This document shows positions 1 to 6,421 of a stretch of DNA of 10,962 nucleotides, piece by piece. Under the pieces are notes generated by a model that worked only from the letters and a program-made list of their open reading frames with translations, did no database searches and had not been told where the DNA came from. The stretch spans positions 1 to 10,962 of the forward strand of contig JAHWKQ010000056.1 of assembly GCA_019347785.1 (NCBI GenBank). The letters run 5' to 3'. Source of the DNA: Actinomycetota bacterium. GTDB taxonomy: Bacteria > Actinomycetota > Nitriliruptoria > Euzebyales > Egibacteraceae. The first letter of the stretch is position 1. Each line of letters opens with the position of its first letter. The translations under genes and the position numbers were made by a program.

Positions 1-649
1 AAAGCATATGGTCGACTGGGCCGGCGATCCCGGCGGCGTCGACCGGCAGGGGCTCCAACGCCCCGGTGTAGCTGCGGAACAACCCCCAGCCGACGAGCGC
101 GCCCAGCGTCGTGATGTAGGCGTATGTCGGGACCGCGAACAGCCGCCCGGACTCACGCACCCCGCGCAGGTTGGCGAGCGCGAGCCCCGCGATGATCGCC
201 ACGCCCAGGGCCACCCGGTGCTCCCGCAGCCCCGGGTAGGCCGAGGTGATCGCCGCCACGCCGGCCGAGATCGACACGGCGACCGTGAGGATGTAGTCGA
301 CCAGCAGCGAGGCGCCAGCTACGAGCGAGGGCGTCTCGCCGAGGTTGTCGCGGGAGACGACATAGGAGCCCCCGCCCCTGGGGTAGGCATGGACGGTCTG
401 ACGGTAGCTGAAGACGACGATCGCCAGCATCGCCACCACGACCAGTGAGATCGGCAGCAGGTAGCCCAGCGCGGCCATGGCCGCGAAGGGAACGAGCACG
501 TGCAGGATCTCCTCGGTGGCGTACGCGGTCGAGGAGATCGCGTCGGACGAGAAGACGGCCAGGGCCACCTTCTTGGAGATGCGCTGGCGCTCCTCCTCGG
601 TGCTGGCCAACGGCCGGCCGACGAGGAGCCGCTTGACGACCGAGTACAC
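1..649 (-). CDS. KimA-like APC-superfamily potassium permease, N-terminal part
   Basis: Only the first 216 residues are present; the frame is open through the left edge, and full-length relatives are about 600 residues. It probably imports potassium across the inner membrane. The reading shows a cytoplasmic N-terminus, then hydrophobic segments near 27-50, 53-80, 107-133 and further on. TM1 contains SSDAISSTAYATEEI (Asp36, Tyr43), and the loop after TM2 has SYRQTVHAYPRGGGSYVV. Asp118-Tyr119 lie in TM3. As I recall, Asp and Tyr residues at equivalent places bind potassium in Bacillus subtilis KimA (YdaO). The start is GTG at 649, because AGGAG (656-660) sits 6 bases upstream. A GTG at 664 directly follows an in-frame TAG but lacks a ribosome site. 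It is separated from the gene upstream by a hairpin, so it is probably its own unit. A general amino-acid permease of the same superfamily is the main alternative. Confidence 0.78.
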   Translation of the reverse strand, partial: MYSVVKRLLVGRPLASTEEERQRISKKVALAVFSSDAISSTAYATEEILHVLVPFAAMAALGYLLPISLVVVAMLAIVVFSYRQTVHAYPRGGGSYVVSRDNLGETPSLVAGASLLVDYILTVAVSISAGVAAITSAYPGLREHRVALGVAIIAGLALANLRGVRESGRLFAVPTYAYITTLGALVGWGLFRSYTGALEPLPVDAAGIAGPVDHML

Positions 650-655
650 CGGGGT

Positions 656-660
656 CTCCT
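656..660 (-). promoter_or_regulatory. Ribosome binding site of the KimA-like gene
   Basis: AGGAG on the minus strand lies 6 bases before GTG 649. It favours this start over GTG 664, 15 bases further upstream, which has no purine-rich site before it. Confidence 0.6.
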
Positions 661-803
661 GCACCTACACGGGTCGCGGACCGCCCACGGCGGAACGGCT
701 GCGGCTGAACGTCGGTGCTGCGGCACGGCTGCCCGCCTACGGCCGCGGTGGCAGTATGCCCCCCGCCGCCGGGGCGCGCAGCGACCGTGTGTGCATGGGC
801 CGA

Positions 804-831
804 CCGCGACCCGCAGGCCGGTGGGTCGCGG
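804..831 (-). terminator. Hairpin downstream of the TM-helix gene
   Basis: A perfect 9-base inverted repeat, CCGCGACCC at 804-812 and GGGTCGCGG at 823-831, encloses a 10-base loop. On the minus strand it begins 13 bases after the stop codon at 845-847, a typical position for an intrinsic terminator. There is no T tract, but hairpin-only terminators are reported in high-GC actinobacteria. It would end the tmk-holB-1783-845 transcription unit and insulate the KimA-like gene. Confidence 0.55.
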
Positions 832-844
832 GTGTGTCAGCCGG

Positions 845-1726
845 TCAGCGCCGCCAGGTCTCGTCCTCGGACGGCAGCCGGACGGTCCGGGTGCCGCCGC
901 GCTCGTAGGGCAGCCGGTAGGCGCCCTCGTCCTCCTCGGGCTCCTCCTCGGCGATGTCGCGGGCCTGGGCGGCGCGCTCCTGGGCGCGCTCGGCGATCTG
1001 CTCGCGGGCGCTCTGCGCCTCCTCGCGGGCGCTCTGCGCCTTCTCGCGGATGCGCGGGGCCTCGTCGTCGATGCGGTCCAGCGCGCGCTGCCAGCGGTCT
1101 CGCATGGGGGCGATGCCGCCGCCGCCGACGGCGACGATCGTCACCCCCACGACGATGGCCAGCAGGGCGTAGAACAGCCCGTTGACGATCGCCGGCGCGA
1201 TGCGCAACTGGTTCAGCGCCGCGAACAGCCCGATCGCGAGGATGACGCCGGAGGCGACGTCGGCCAGCAGGCGCCCGTAGCTGAGCCCCCCCAGGGCCGC
1301 CCGCACGATCTCGCGCACGCCCGCCGCGATCGCCGCCGCCACGACGACGATGACCACGGCGACGAAGACCAGCGGCAGGAAGGCGATGATGCCGAACAGC
1401 AGGTCGCTGATCGGGTTGTCCCCGAAGACGCCGAACGCCAGCTGCAGGACGAACAGCATGATGGCGTAGAAGACGAGCTTGGCCAGCAGGTCGCTGGGGT
1501 CGTACTGCGTGTTCTGCAGCGCGCGCCGCACCCCGCCCCGCTCCACCGCGCGGTCGAACCCGACCCGCTCGAGCAGCCTGGCGGTCAGGCGCGAGATCAG
1601 CCTCGCCGCCAGGTAGCCCACCACCAGGATGACGACGAACGACACCAGCTGGGGCAGGATCCTCGCGGCCGTGGCCACACCCCGCTGCAGGCCTGACATG
1701 GGGCTGGACGCGGCAACGACTGACAT
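845..1726 (-). CDS. Conserved TM-helix (MscS/CmpX-like) membrane protein with C-terminal coiled coil
   Basis: This 293-residue membrane protein resembles the conserved TM-helix family related to mechanosensitive channels. It has about five hydrophobic segments, near residues 23-45, 84-104, 108-137, 153-172 and 180-203. The TM-helix repeats show the usual glycine- and leucine-rich pattern (VVGYLAARLI; then VASGVILAIGLFAALNQL). No MscS beta domain follows. Instead, residues 209-262 form a charged, probably cytoplasmic coiled coil with heptads such as REKAQSA and REEAQSA, ending in an acidic patch and a basic tail. ATG 1726 is chosen because AGGGAGG lies 6 bases upstream. The frame is open to a TTG at 1774, but that longer start has no ribosome site. 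It lies 56 bases after the small acidic gene and ends before a hairpin, so it is probably last in the operon. A role in tension sensing or membrane organisation is inferred from the family only. Confidence 0.72.
   Translation of the reverse strand: MSVVAASSPMSGLQRGVATAARILPQLVSFVVILVVGYLAARLISRLTARLLERVGFDRAVERGGVRRALQNTQYDPSDLLAKLVFYAIMLFVLQLAFGVFGDNPISDLLFGIIAFLPLVFVAVVIVVVAAAIAAGVREIVRAALGGLSYGRLLADVASGVILAIGLFAALNQLRIAPAIVNGLFYALLAIVVGVTIVAVGGGGIAPMRDRWQRALDRIDDEAPRIREKAQSAREEAQSAREQIAERAQERAAQARDIAEEEPEEDEGAYRLPYERGGTRTVRLPSEDETWRR
1001..1042 (-). repeat. Tandem 21-base repeat encoding coiled-coil heptads
   Basis: Two adjacent 21-base units, 1001-1021 and 1022-1042, differ only at their last base. 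Each encodes one seven-residue heptad of the TM-helix protein (REKAQSA and REEAQSA). The near identity at DNA level suggests recent duplication by slippage. The array could vary in copy number without breaking the frame. Confidence 0.85.
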
Positions 1727-1732
1727 CACGGG

Positions 1733-1739
1733 CCTCCCT
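1733..1739 (-). promoter_or_regulatory. Ribosome binding site of the TM-helix gene
   Basis: AGGGAGG on the minus strand is 6 bases before ATG 1726. It is the strongest ribosome site in the cluster and decides the start against the upstream TTG at 1774. Confidence 0.75.
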
Positions 1740-1782
1740 GCGCCTTTCGGCGCATCGGCGGTGGTGTCATTCAATCACCGTG

Positions 1783-2070
1783 TCAGCCGTTATCCGGTGA
1801 ACCCCCGCCCTGACCGTCGGTGCCCTCGCCGGCCGTCTCGCCCTCGGCGTCCGCGCCCTCCTCGCCGGCCATGTCGTAGTGGGGCACGTGCAGGGAGGGG
1901 TCGGCGGCGGACTCGCGAGACACGTCGTCGGCCCTGCGGCGCGCGTCGGCGATGCGGTCCTGTAGCGCCTCGACCTCGTCGCGGTTCTCGTCGGCCTGCC
2001 CGTCGTCGGCGCCGGCCGGCCCGTCTCCCGTGGACGTCGTGTCCTCGTCGCTCACGCCTGCCCCGCTCAT
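1783..2070 (-). CDS. Small acidic hypothetical protein
   Basis: I do not recognise this 95-residue protein. The N-terminal 30 residues are rich in Asp, Gly, Ser and Thr and look disordered. A short amphipathic helix follows (DEVEALQDRIADARRRADDVSRE, about 31-53). Next comes a more ordered-looking stretch, DPSLHVPHYDMAG (57-69), which is where conservation might be expected. The C-terminus is again Gly/Glu-rich and disordered. There is no signal peptide or membrane segment. It begins 41 bases after the holB stop and ends 56 bases before the TM-helix gene, all on one strand, so co-transcription is likely. ATG 2070 has no clear ribosome site; a GTG 15 bases further in (codon 6) is an alternative start. 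The reality of the gene rests on its position, its spacing and the clean fit of the frame between its neighbours. Confidence 0.6.
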   Translation of the reverse strand: MSGAGVSDEDTTSTGDGPAGADDGQADENRDEVEALQDRIADARRRADDVSRESAADPSLHVPHYDMAGEEGADAEGETAGEGTDGQGGGSPDNG

Positions 2071-2111
2071 GTGGAGGTCTCAGAGCCTAACGCCCTGCGG
2101 TCCGAGCCGCG

Positions 2112-3281
2112 TCAGGTGGACCGGGTCAGCGACGACAGCTCCAGGAACAGCGCCTCCAGCGCCAGGGTGTGCTGGACGTTCAGCTCCAGGCCCTCGCGGG
2201 TCGCCAGCACCAGGTCGGCCGCCCCGAGCGCGCCGGAGGGCCCCAGCGCCCCGGCGTCGGCGCGCAGCTCGTCGCCGGCGTCCAGGTTGAGCGCCCCGGC
2301 GGGGTCGCCCCCGGACGCGACGAGCAGGCAGTCCCGGTACCAGGCCACCAGGTCGTCCAGAGCGGCCTGCAGCACCCGCGTGCGCGTCTCACGCTCCCGG
2401 CGGGCCGCCCGCTCCTCGACCTGGCGGGCGATCCCCCTGGGCACCTCGTCGCCGTACAGCCGCGTCAGCTCCTCCCGCTCGCGCCGGCCCGCCGCCTTGG
2501 TCTCCGCGGCGTGGCGGCGCACCTCGTCGTCCAGTGCGCGGACCGCCACCAGCGCGTAGCCGGGACCCTGGTCGCGCAGGCGACGGGGGATCGACCGGTG
2601 CCGGCGCAGGTCGTCCAGTCCGCCGCCGGCCAGCCGCCGCAGCGTGGCGGGTGACCCCAGGCAGGCGCGCACCGCCAGCGCACGCTCTCCGGCGTCGTGG
2701 AGCCCCAGCCGCCGGGCCTCGGCGTCCAGCGCCGCGGGGCTCCAGGCGGCGAAGCGCACGACCCGGCAGCGCGACAGGACCGTGTCGGGCAGCTCGTCGG
2801 GGTCGGCGACCTCCAGCACCCATGACGTGGCCGGCGGCGGCTCCTCGAGCCCTTTGAGGAAGGCGTTGGCCGCGGCCTCGTTCATGCGGTCGGCCTCGAG
2901 CACCCGCAACACCTTCCAGCGCCCCTCGGGCGCCGAGCGGAACGCGGCGGGCAGCCACCGCTCGCGGACCTCGGCGACGCGGTGCGCGGCGCCGGTGGGG
3001 GCGAACTCCCAGTACGCGGGGTACACGCCACGCAGGCAGCGGTCGCAGACATCGCACGCGCCGCACGGCGCATCCGGCGCGGGACAGTTCAGCCCCGCGG
3101 CCAGCGCGCGGGCCGCCCGCCGCTGGCCGACCCCGGCCGGCCCGACGAAGGCCCACGCGTGCGTCACGTCCCCCCGCTCGACGGAGGCGCGCAGCACGCC
3201 GGCCGCGTGCTTCTGGGCGGGCGCCGGCCACACGGGCGCCCCCGAGGCCTCCCGGCGGCCCGGGCCGGCCCGCGTGCTCAC
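2112..3281 (-). CDS. holB: DNA polymerase III delta-prime subunit (clamp loader)
   Basis: This 389-residue protein is the delta-prime subunit of the clamp loader, which places the sliding clamp on DNA in the cytoplasm. It is an AAA+-type protein with a cysteine zinc module inserted after the P-loop: Cys66, 73, 76, 79 and 82 (CGACDVCDRC). The P-loop at 47-54 is GPAGVGQR; the Lys and Ser/Thr needed to bind ATP are replaced, as is usual for a delta-prime subunit. The Walker B-like segment LEADRM (129-133) and AAANAFLKGLEEPP (136-149) follow. Ser170-Arg171-Cys172 is the SRC motif, whose Arg acts on the neighbouring subunit's ATP. The C-terminal helical domain, which joins the clamp-loader collar, is Arg- and Ala-rich. 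The start is GTG 3281, which shares bases with the tmk stop (GTGA). No ribosome site is visible, so translation probably depends on re-initiation from tmk. A DnaX (tau/gamma) identity is unlikely given the degenerate P-loop. Confidence 0.92.
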   Translation of the reverse strand: MSTRAGPGRREASGAPVWPAPAQKHAAGVLRASVERGDVTHAWAFVGPAGVGQRRAARALAAGLNCPAPDAPCGACDVCDRCLRGVYPAYWEFAPTGAAHRVAEVRERWLPAAFRSAPEGRWKVLRVLEADRMNEAAANAFLKGLEEPPPATSWVLEVADPDELPDTVLSRCRVVRFAAWSPAALDAEARRLGLHDAGERALAVRACLGSPATLRRLAGGGLDDLRRHRSIPRRLRDQGPGYALVAVRALDDEVRRHAAETKAAGRREREELTRLYGDEVPRGIARQVEERAARRERETRTRVLQAALDDLVAWYRDCLLVASGGDPAGALNLDAGDELRADAGALGPSGALGAADLVLATREGLELNVQHTLALEALFLELSSLTRST

Positions 3282-5341
3282 CGGGTCACGCGGTCGTCGC
3301 GCCGGGGCTCGACCGTCTCGTCCCTGCGGCCGGTGGGCCCTTTGTCCGGTCGTGGCAGCCATGGTCGCAGCCCTGCCCGCACGCGCTCGGCGACGCGCGC
3401 CTCGTCCCCGTCGGCGGGGACGACCACGTAGCGCCGGCGGTCGCTGCGGGCCAGCCGCAGATAGCCCTGCGCGACCAGGTGATGGAACGCCTGTCCCTCC
3501 CCCTCGATCCGATCGGCCACGGAGCGCCGCCCCGCACGTCGCAGGCCCTCCTCCGGGTCGAGGTCCAACAGCACCACGGCGTCGGGCAGCACGCCCTCGG
3601 TCGCCCAGCGGTTGACCTCGGCCACGTCGGCCTCTCCAAGGCCCCGGGCCTGGCCCTGGTAGACCAGCGAGCTGTCGACGTAGCGGTCGGTGAGCACGAC
3701 CTTGCCCGCCTCCAGAGCCGGGCGGATGATCGCGTCGACGTGCTCGGCGCGGGCTGCGGCGTACAGCAGGGCCTCGGTGCGGGCGTTCATGGGCTCCGAA
3801 CCGCGGTCGAGGACCAATTCGCGCACGCGCTCGGCCACCCGCGAGCCGCCGGGCTCGCGCGTGACGACGACGTCGCGACCCTCCTCGCGCAGCGTGCGGG
3901 CCAGCATGGCCATCTGCGTCGACTTTCCCGAGCCCTCCACGCCCTCGAAGGCGATGAGGACGCCGGCGCTGTCCAAGCGCCCGCCCGCCCACGGCAGACG
4001 CATCCGCTGGGCGGGCCGCTCGCGCAGCGCCCGGTTGAAGCCGCGCCACGACAGCAGCGCCGCGGCCAGCGCGACCAGCCCGGAGAGGAACGCCGTGATG
4101 CGCACGCCGTCGGGGGCGAAGGTGCGCCCGCTGAGCAGGACGAGGATGCCGTCGATGCCCCCGGCCAGGAACGGCCCGAACACCAGGGCGGAGAACATGG
4201 CGATCCGCGTGACGGTGTAGAAGGCCGCGAACGTCTTGCCCCGCACCTCGTCGTCGGCGTGCTCGCCGAGCAGCGTGTAGCCGATGACGAAGCTGAGCCC
4301 CGACACACCTCCCAGCAGAAAGCCGGCGACCGATGCGGCCGGCAGTGAGGGCATCGTGGCGACGACCATGGCCATCACGGCGGTCGCCGACAGCACGACC
4401 GGGAACACGCGCTCCTTGGGGAAGCGGGCGGTCAGGATCGGCACGAGCAGGATGCCCACCACCAGCCCGGTGCCGACGACCGCCATGAACGGCGCCCAGT
4501 CGGTGCCGCGGCCGTCCAGTGACTGCTTGACGAAGGCCGGTCCCAGCGCGACGACGACGCCGGCGCCGAACGCCGCCCCGACCACGCCGACGATGAGCGA
4601 ACGGATGACGTGGCGCTCCCTGATGAACTGCAGCCCCTCGCGCAGCTCCCCCAGGATCCCGGAGGTCTCGGCGGTGTCGGCCCGCCGCCCGTGCTCGGGC
4701 ATCCGCACCCGGGTCACCAGCAGGCCGGCGGCCACGAACGTCCCGGCGTTGAGCAGCAGCGCGAACTGGCTGGTGCTCAGCGCCGCCAGGCCCACGCCCT
4801 GCAGCAGGGCGCCGAGGCCCACCAGCGCGGTCGCGACGAACGCCCCGAACGGCAGCGTGCCGTAGCTGACCAGCAGGTTGAGCTGGTTCGCCTGAGTCAG
4901 ATGGCGCCGCTCGACGATGACCGGCAGCGACGCGTCCTTCGCGCTCATGTACAGCAGGGACAGGCACTCGACGGCGAACGTGAGCGCGAGCAGGGCACTG
5001 AGCTCTCGGGAGAACGCGATCCCGACGAACAGCGACCCCCGGGCCAGGTCGGTGAAGACCATGAGCCGCTTGCGGTCGTAGCGGTCGGAGATGACCCCCG
5101 CGACCGGGCCGACGACCATGCTGGGCACCAGCCGTGCGGCCATGATCGCGCCGAGGCCGAAGACCTGTGCGCGGGGGTTCGACTCGGACAGCGACACGAT
5201 GAGGGTCTGCAGCGCGACGAGCCCGACCCAGTCGCCCAGGCTGGAGCCCAGCGCCGAGACGAACCACAGTCGGTAGTTGCGGTTGCGAAGCAGGGCCCGG
5301 TAGGAGGACAGGCGGGCAGCGTCGGTGACCAGGGAGCCCAT
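3278..5341 (-). CDS. tmk: MFS membrane domain fused to thymidylate kinase
   Basis: One 687-residue frame joins two domains. Residues 1 to about 450 are an MFS-type membrane domain (MFS_3 or EntS-like) with many hydrophobic segments and a motif A-like GVISDRYDRKR at 82-92. From 460 onward it is a complete thymidylate kinase, which phosphorylates dTMP to dTDP. The P-loop is GVEGSGKST (467-475), REPGG is at 495-499, DRY at 552-554, and the LID is GRRSVADRIE, with Asp610 in DRIE. A P-loop lacking Arg together with a basic LID marks the bacterial type II kinase. ATG 5341 precedes the first membrane helix closely, but no ribosome site is before it. The frame stays open to 5758 without protein-like sequence. 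A GGGAGGG site lies 6 bases before an in-frame ATC at 5386. The stop overlaps holB. A similar fusion is known in Streptomyces, as I recall; the substrate of the transporter half is unknown. Confidence 0.9.
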   Translation of the reverse strand: MGSLVTDAARLSSYRALLRNRNYRLWFVSALGSSLGDWVGLVALQTLIVSLSESNPRAQVFGLGAIMAARLVPSMVVGPVAGVISDRYDRKRLMVFTDLARGSLFVGIAFSRELSALLALTFAVECLSLLYMSAKDASLPVIVERRHLTQANQLNLLVSYGTLPFGAFVATALVGLGALLQGVGLAALSTSQFALLLNAGTFVAAGLLVTRVRMPEHGRRADTAETSGILGELREGLQFIRERHVIRSLIVGVVGAAFGAGVVVALGPAFVKQSLDGRGTDWAPFMAVVGTGLVVGILLVPILTARFPKERVFPVVLSATAVMAMVVATMPSLPAASVAGFLLGGVSGLSFVIGYTLLGEHADDEVRGKTFAAFYTVTRIAMFSALVFGPFLAGGIDGILVLLSGRTFAPDGVRITAFLSGLVALAAALLSWRGFNRALRERPAQRMRLPWAGGRLDSAGVLIAFEGVEGSGKSTQMAMLARTLREEGRDVVVTREPGGSRVAERVRELVLDRGSEPMNARTEALLYAAARAEHVDAIIRPALEAGKVVLTDRYVDSSLVYQGQARGLGEADVAEVNRWATEGVLPDAVVLLDLDPEEGLRRAGRRSVADRIEGEGQAFHHLVAQGYLRLARSDRRRYVVVPADGDEARVAERVRAGLRPWLPRPDKGPTGRRDETVEPRRDDRVTR

Positions 5342-5533
5342 GGGCGGGGAGTCGCCCGACGGGCCGCCGGCGCGCTGAGCGCTGATACTGGTCCCTCCCG
5401 GTATGGTGATGACGCGACCGGCATCCGGTGGCCGCGTCGACCGGCCCGCTCGTTGTTCACCGAGCGTACTCGTCCATCCCGGGAGGTCACCATCACCGCG
5501 ACACCGGGCCCCCGGAACACCGGGACCGCGCCG
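5342..5533. promoter_or_regulatory. Divergent control region of tmk fusion and methyltransferase
   Basis: The head-to-head gap must carry both promoters. For tmk (minus), GTGACC (5490 down to 5485) and TACGCT (5468 down to 5463), 16 bases apart, resemble -35 and -10 boxes. A strong minus-strand ribosome-type site, GGGAGGG, lies at 5399-5393, and a plus-strand one, GGGAGG, at 5481-5486. Each is followed 5-6 bases later by an in-frame ATC rather than a normal start. I see no clear plus-strand promoter. Confidence 0.4.
5385..5404. repeat. Imperfect inverted repeat with ribosome-type site in its loop
   Basis: ATACTGG (5385-5391) and CCGGTAT (5398-5404) pair with one mismatch (a G-U in RNA) around a 6-base loop. 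On the minus strand the loop is GAGGGA, part of the putative tmk ribosome site. It could be an operator or a leader hairpin, or it could be chance. Confidence 0.3.
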
Positions 5534-6421
5534 GTGCTGGGCGACCTCGCCGGCGCCGCCGACGAGGCCGCCGTCCTGCTGGCCCGTGCCCGGGCCACCC
5601 CCGGCGCCTCGCAGGCCAACCGGCAGGGGGGGCACGCCGGCAGTGACGGCAGCCGCCGCTCGCTGATCCGCCACCTGGCCAACTACGCCGCCGCGGCCGC
5701 CCTCGCGGAACAGCACCGCGGGCACGGCGGCCGCCCAATCAGGGGGGATGCCGGGCACGGCGGCCGCCTACTAGACGTGGGCAGCGGGGTGGGGGCGCTG
5801 GCCGCCTGGCTCGCCCACCGGCTGGGGTGGGACGTGACGCTGGTGGACGCGGACCCGCTGGTGCGGCGGGTGGCGTCGGCGGCGTTCCCGCATGCGGGCA
5901 TCGAGGCACACCTGGAGCGGGTGCCGGACGGGTCGGCGGCCCTGGTGACGGCGATGGAGGTCGTCGAGCACGTCCCCGCCGCCGCGCAGCCGGGCTTTGT
6001 CGCGGCGCTGCGGGCCAAGGTCGCCCCAGGCGGGCTGCTCGTGGTGTCGACGCCCGACGAGAGCGGCTACCCGGGCGCGTGGTCCGGCTACGCCCCGCAT
6101 GTCGGCGTCCTGGACGCCGGGGGACTGGAGCGCCTGCTGCGCGGGCACGCCGGGCCGGACGCCATCGTCTGGCGCCTGGAGGGCGAGGTGTTCGCGCTCG
6201 ACGGCGTCCGGCGACTGCTCCATCCGCTCGTCAACCGGGCGTGGGGACTGGCGGCCGGCGCGGCGCCGGGCGCCTGCCACACCCTGGGCGGCTGGGTGGC
6301 CGGCGTGCTGGGGCGTGTACGCCCCGGGGGCCGCGTGAGGACCGACGACGTTCGTCTCGTCCCACCGGCGGAGGGCTCGGGTACGGGCCTGCTCGGCGTC
6401 GTGCGGGTGCCCGCCGCCTGA
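5534..6421 (+). CDS. Class I SAM-dependent methyltransferase
   Basis: The protein has 295 residues from GTG 5534. It is a Rossmann-fold methyltransferase of the UbiG/Methyltransf_11 type; the substrate is unknown. Motif I is LLDVGSGVG (79-87), the acidic end of strand 2 is LVDADP (103-108), and motif II is AMEVVEHVP (140-148). The strand after motif III is VAPGGLLVVSTPDE (163-176), followed by APHVGVLDAGGLERLL. No membrane segment or signal peptide is seen. The start is uncertain. GTG 5534 has only a weak GGGA site upstream, TTG 5453 has none, and the best ribosome site (GGGAGG, 5481-5486) leads to an in-frame ATC at 5492, which would give 309 residues. The gene diverges from tmk and converges on topA, splitting what I recall as a tight topA-tmk pair in Streptomyces. 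That suggests a later insertion, although base composition matches the neighbours. Confidence 0.82.
   Translation: MLGDLAGAADEAAVLLARARATPGASQANRQGGHAGSDGSRRSLIRHLANYAAAAALAEQHRGHGGRPIRGDAGHGGRLLDVGSGVGALAAWLAHRLGWDVTLVDADPLVRRVASAAFPHAGIEAHLERVPDGSAALVTAMEVVEHVPAAAQPGFVAALRAKVAPGGLLVVSTPDESGYPGAWSGYAPHVGVLDAGGLERLLRGHAGPDAIVWRLEGEVFALDGVRRLLHPLVNRAWGLAAGAAPGACHTLGGWVAGVLGRVRPGGRVRTDDVRLVPPAEGSGTGLLGVVRVPAA
5719..5768 (+). repeat. 17-base direct repeat flanking an insertion before SAM motif I
   Basis: A perfect 17-base direct repeat at 5719-5735 and 5752-5768 starts 33 bases apart, exactly 11 codons. It puts GHGGR into the methyltransferase twice, with PIRGDA between the copies. The spacer and its right flank use codons that are rare here (CCA, AGG, CTA, CTA). 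The segment ends just before motif I, where relatives usually have a short connection. Confidence 0.8.

Larger units (their letters stand above)
650..844. other. Non-coding gap between TM-helix gene and KimA-like gene
   Basis: These 195 bases hold no convincing gene. Reading on the minus strand, they contain the hairpin at 804-831 just after the TM-helix gene, then the leader of the KimA-like gene. CATACT (758 down to 753) is a possible minus-strand -10 box, but I see no matching -35. I also see no signature of a ydaO-type cyclic di-AMP riboswitch, which precedes kimA in Bacillus. Confidence 0.5.

Noticed and set aside
650..800. A ydaO-type cyclic di-AMP riboswitch before the KimA-like gene
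   Set aside because: This was expected from Bacillus kimA, but the leader is short and I could not find the conserved riboswitch core. A covariance-model search would settle it.
500..1696. Long plus-strand open frame (398 codons) opposite the TM-helix gene, and similar long frames opposite tmk and topA
   Set aside because: These are antisense shadows created by high GC. Their translations are strings of Arg, Gly, Pro, Asp and His without domains, while the opposite strand has clear families.
2084..2112. Separate promoter for the small acidic gene (TAGGCT as a -10 box at 2089-2084)
   Set aside because: No -35 box lies upstream, and the 41-base gap after holB on the same strand fits read-through better.
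3282..5267. The holB frame stays open far upstream, giving an apparent 1051-residue protein
   Set aside because: The upstream part is the shifted frame of the tmk fusion and is not protein-like. The real holB begins at GTG 3281 within the GTGA overlap.
5342..5758. N-terminal extension of the MFS-kinase frame up to 5758
   Set aside because: The extra residues are Gly/Arg/Pro-rich, overlap the methyltransferase gene, and lack membrane or family features. MFS homology begins just after ATG 5341.
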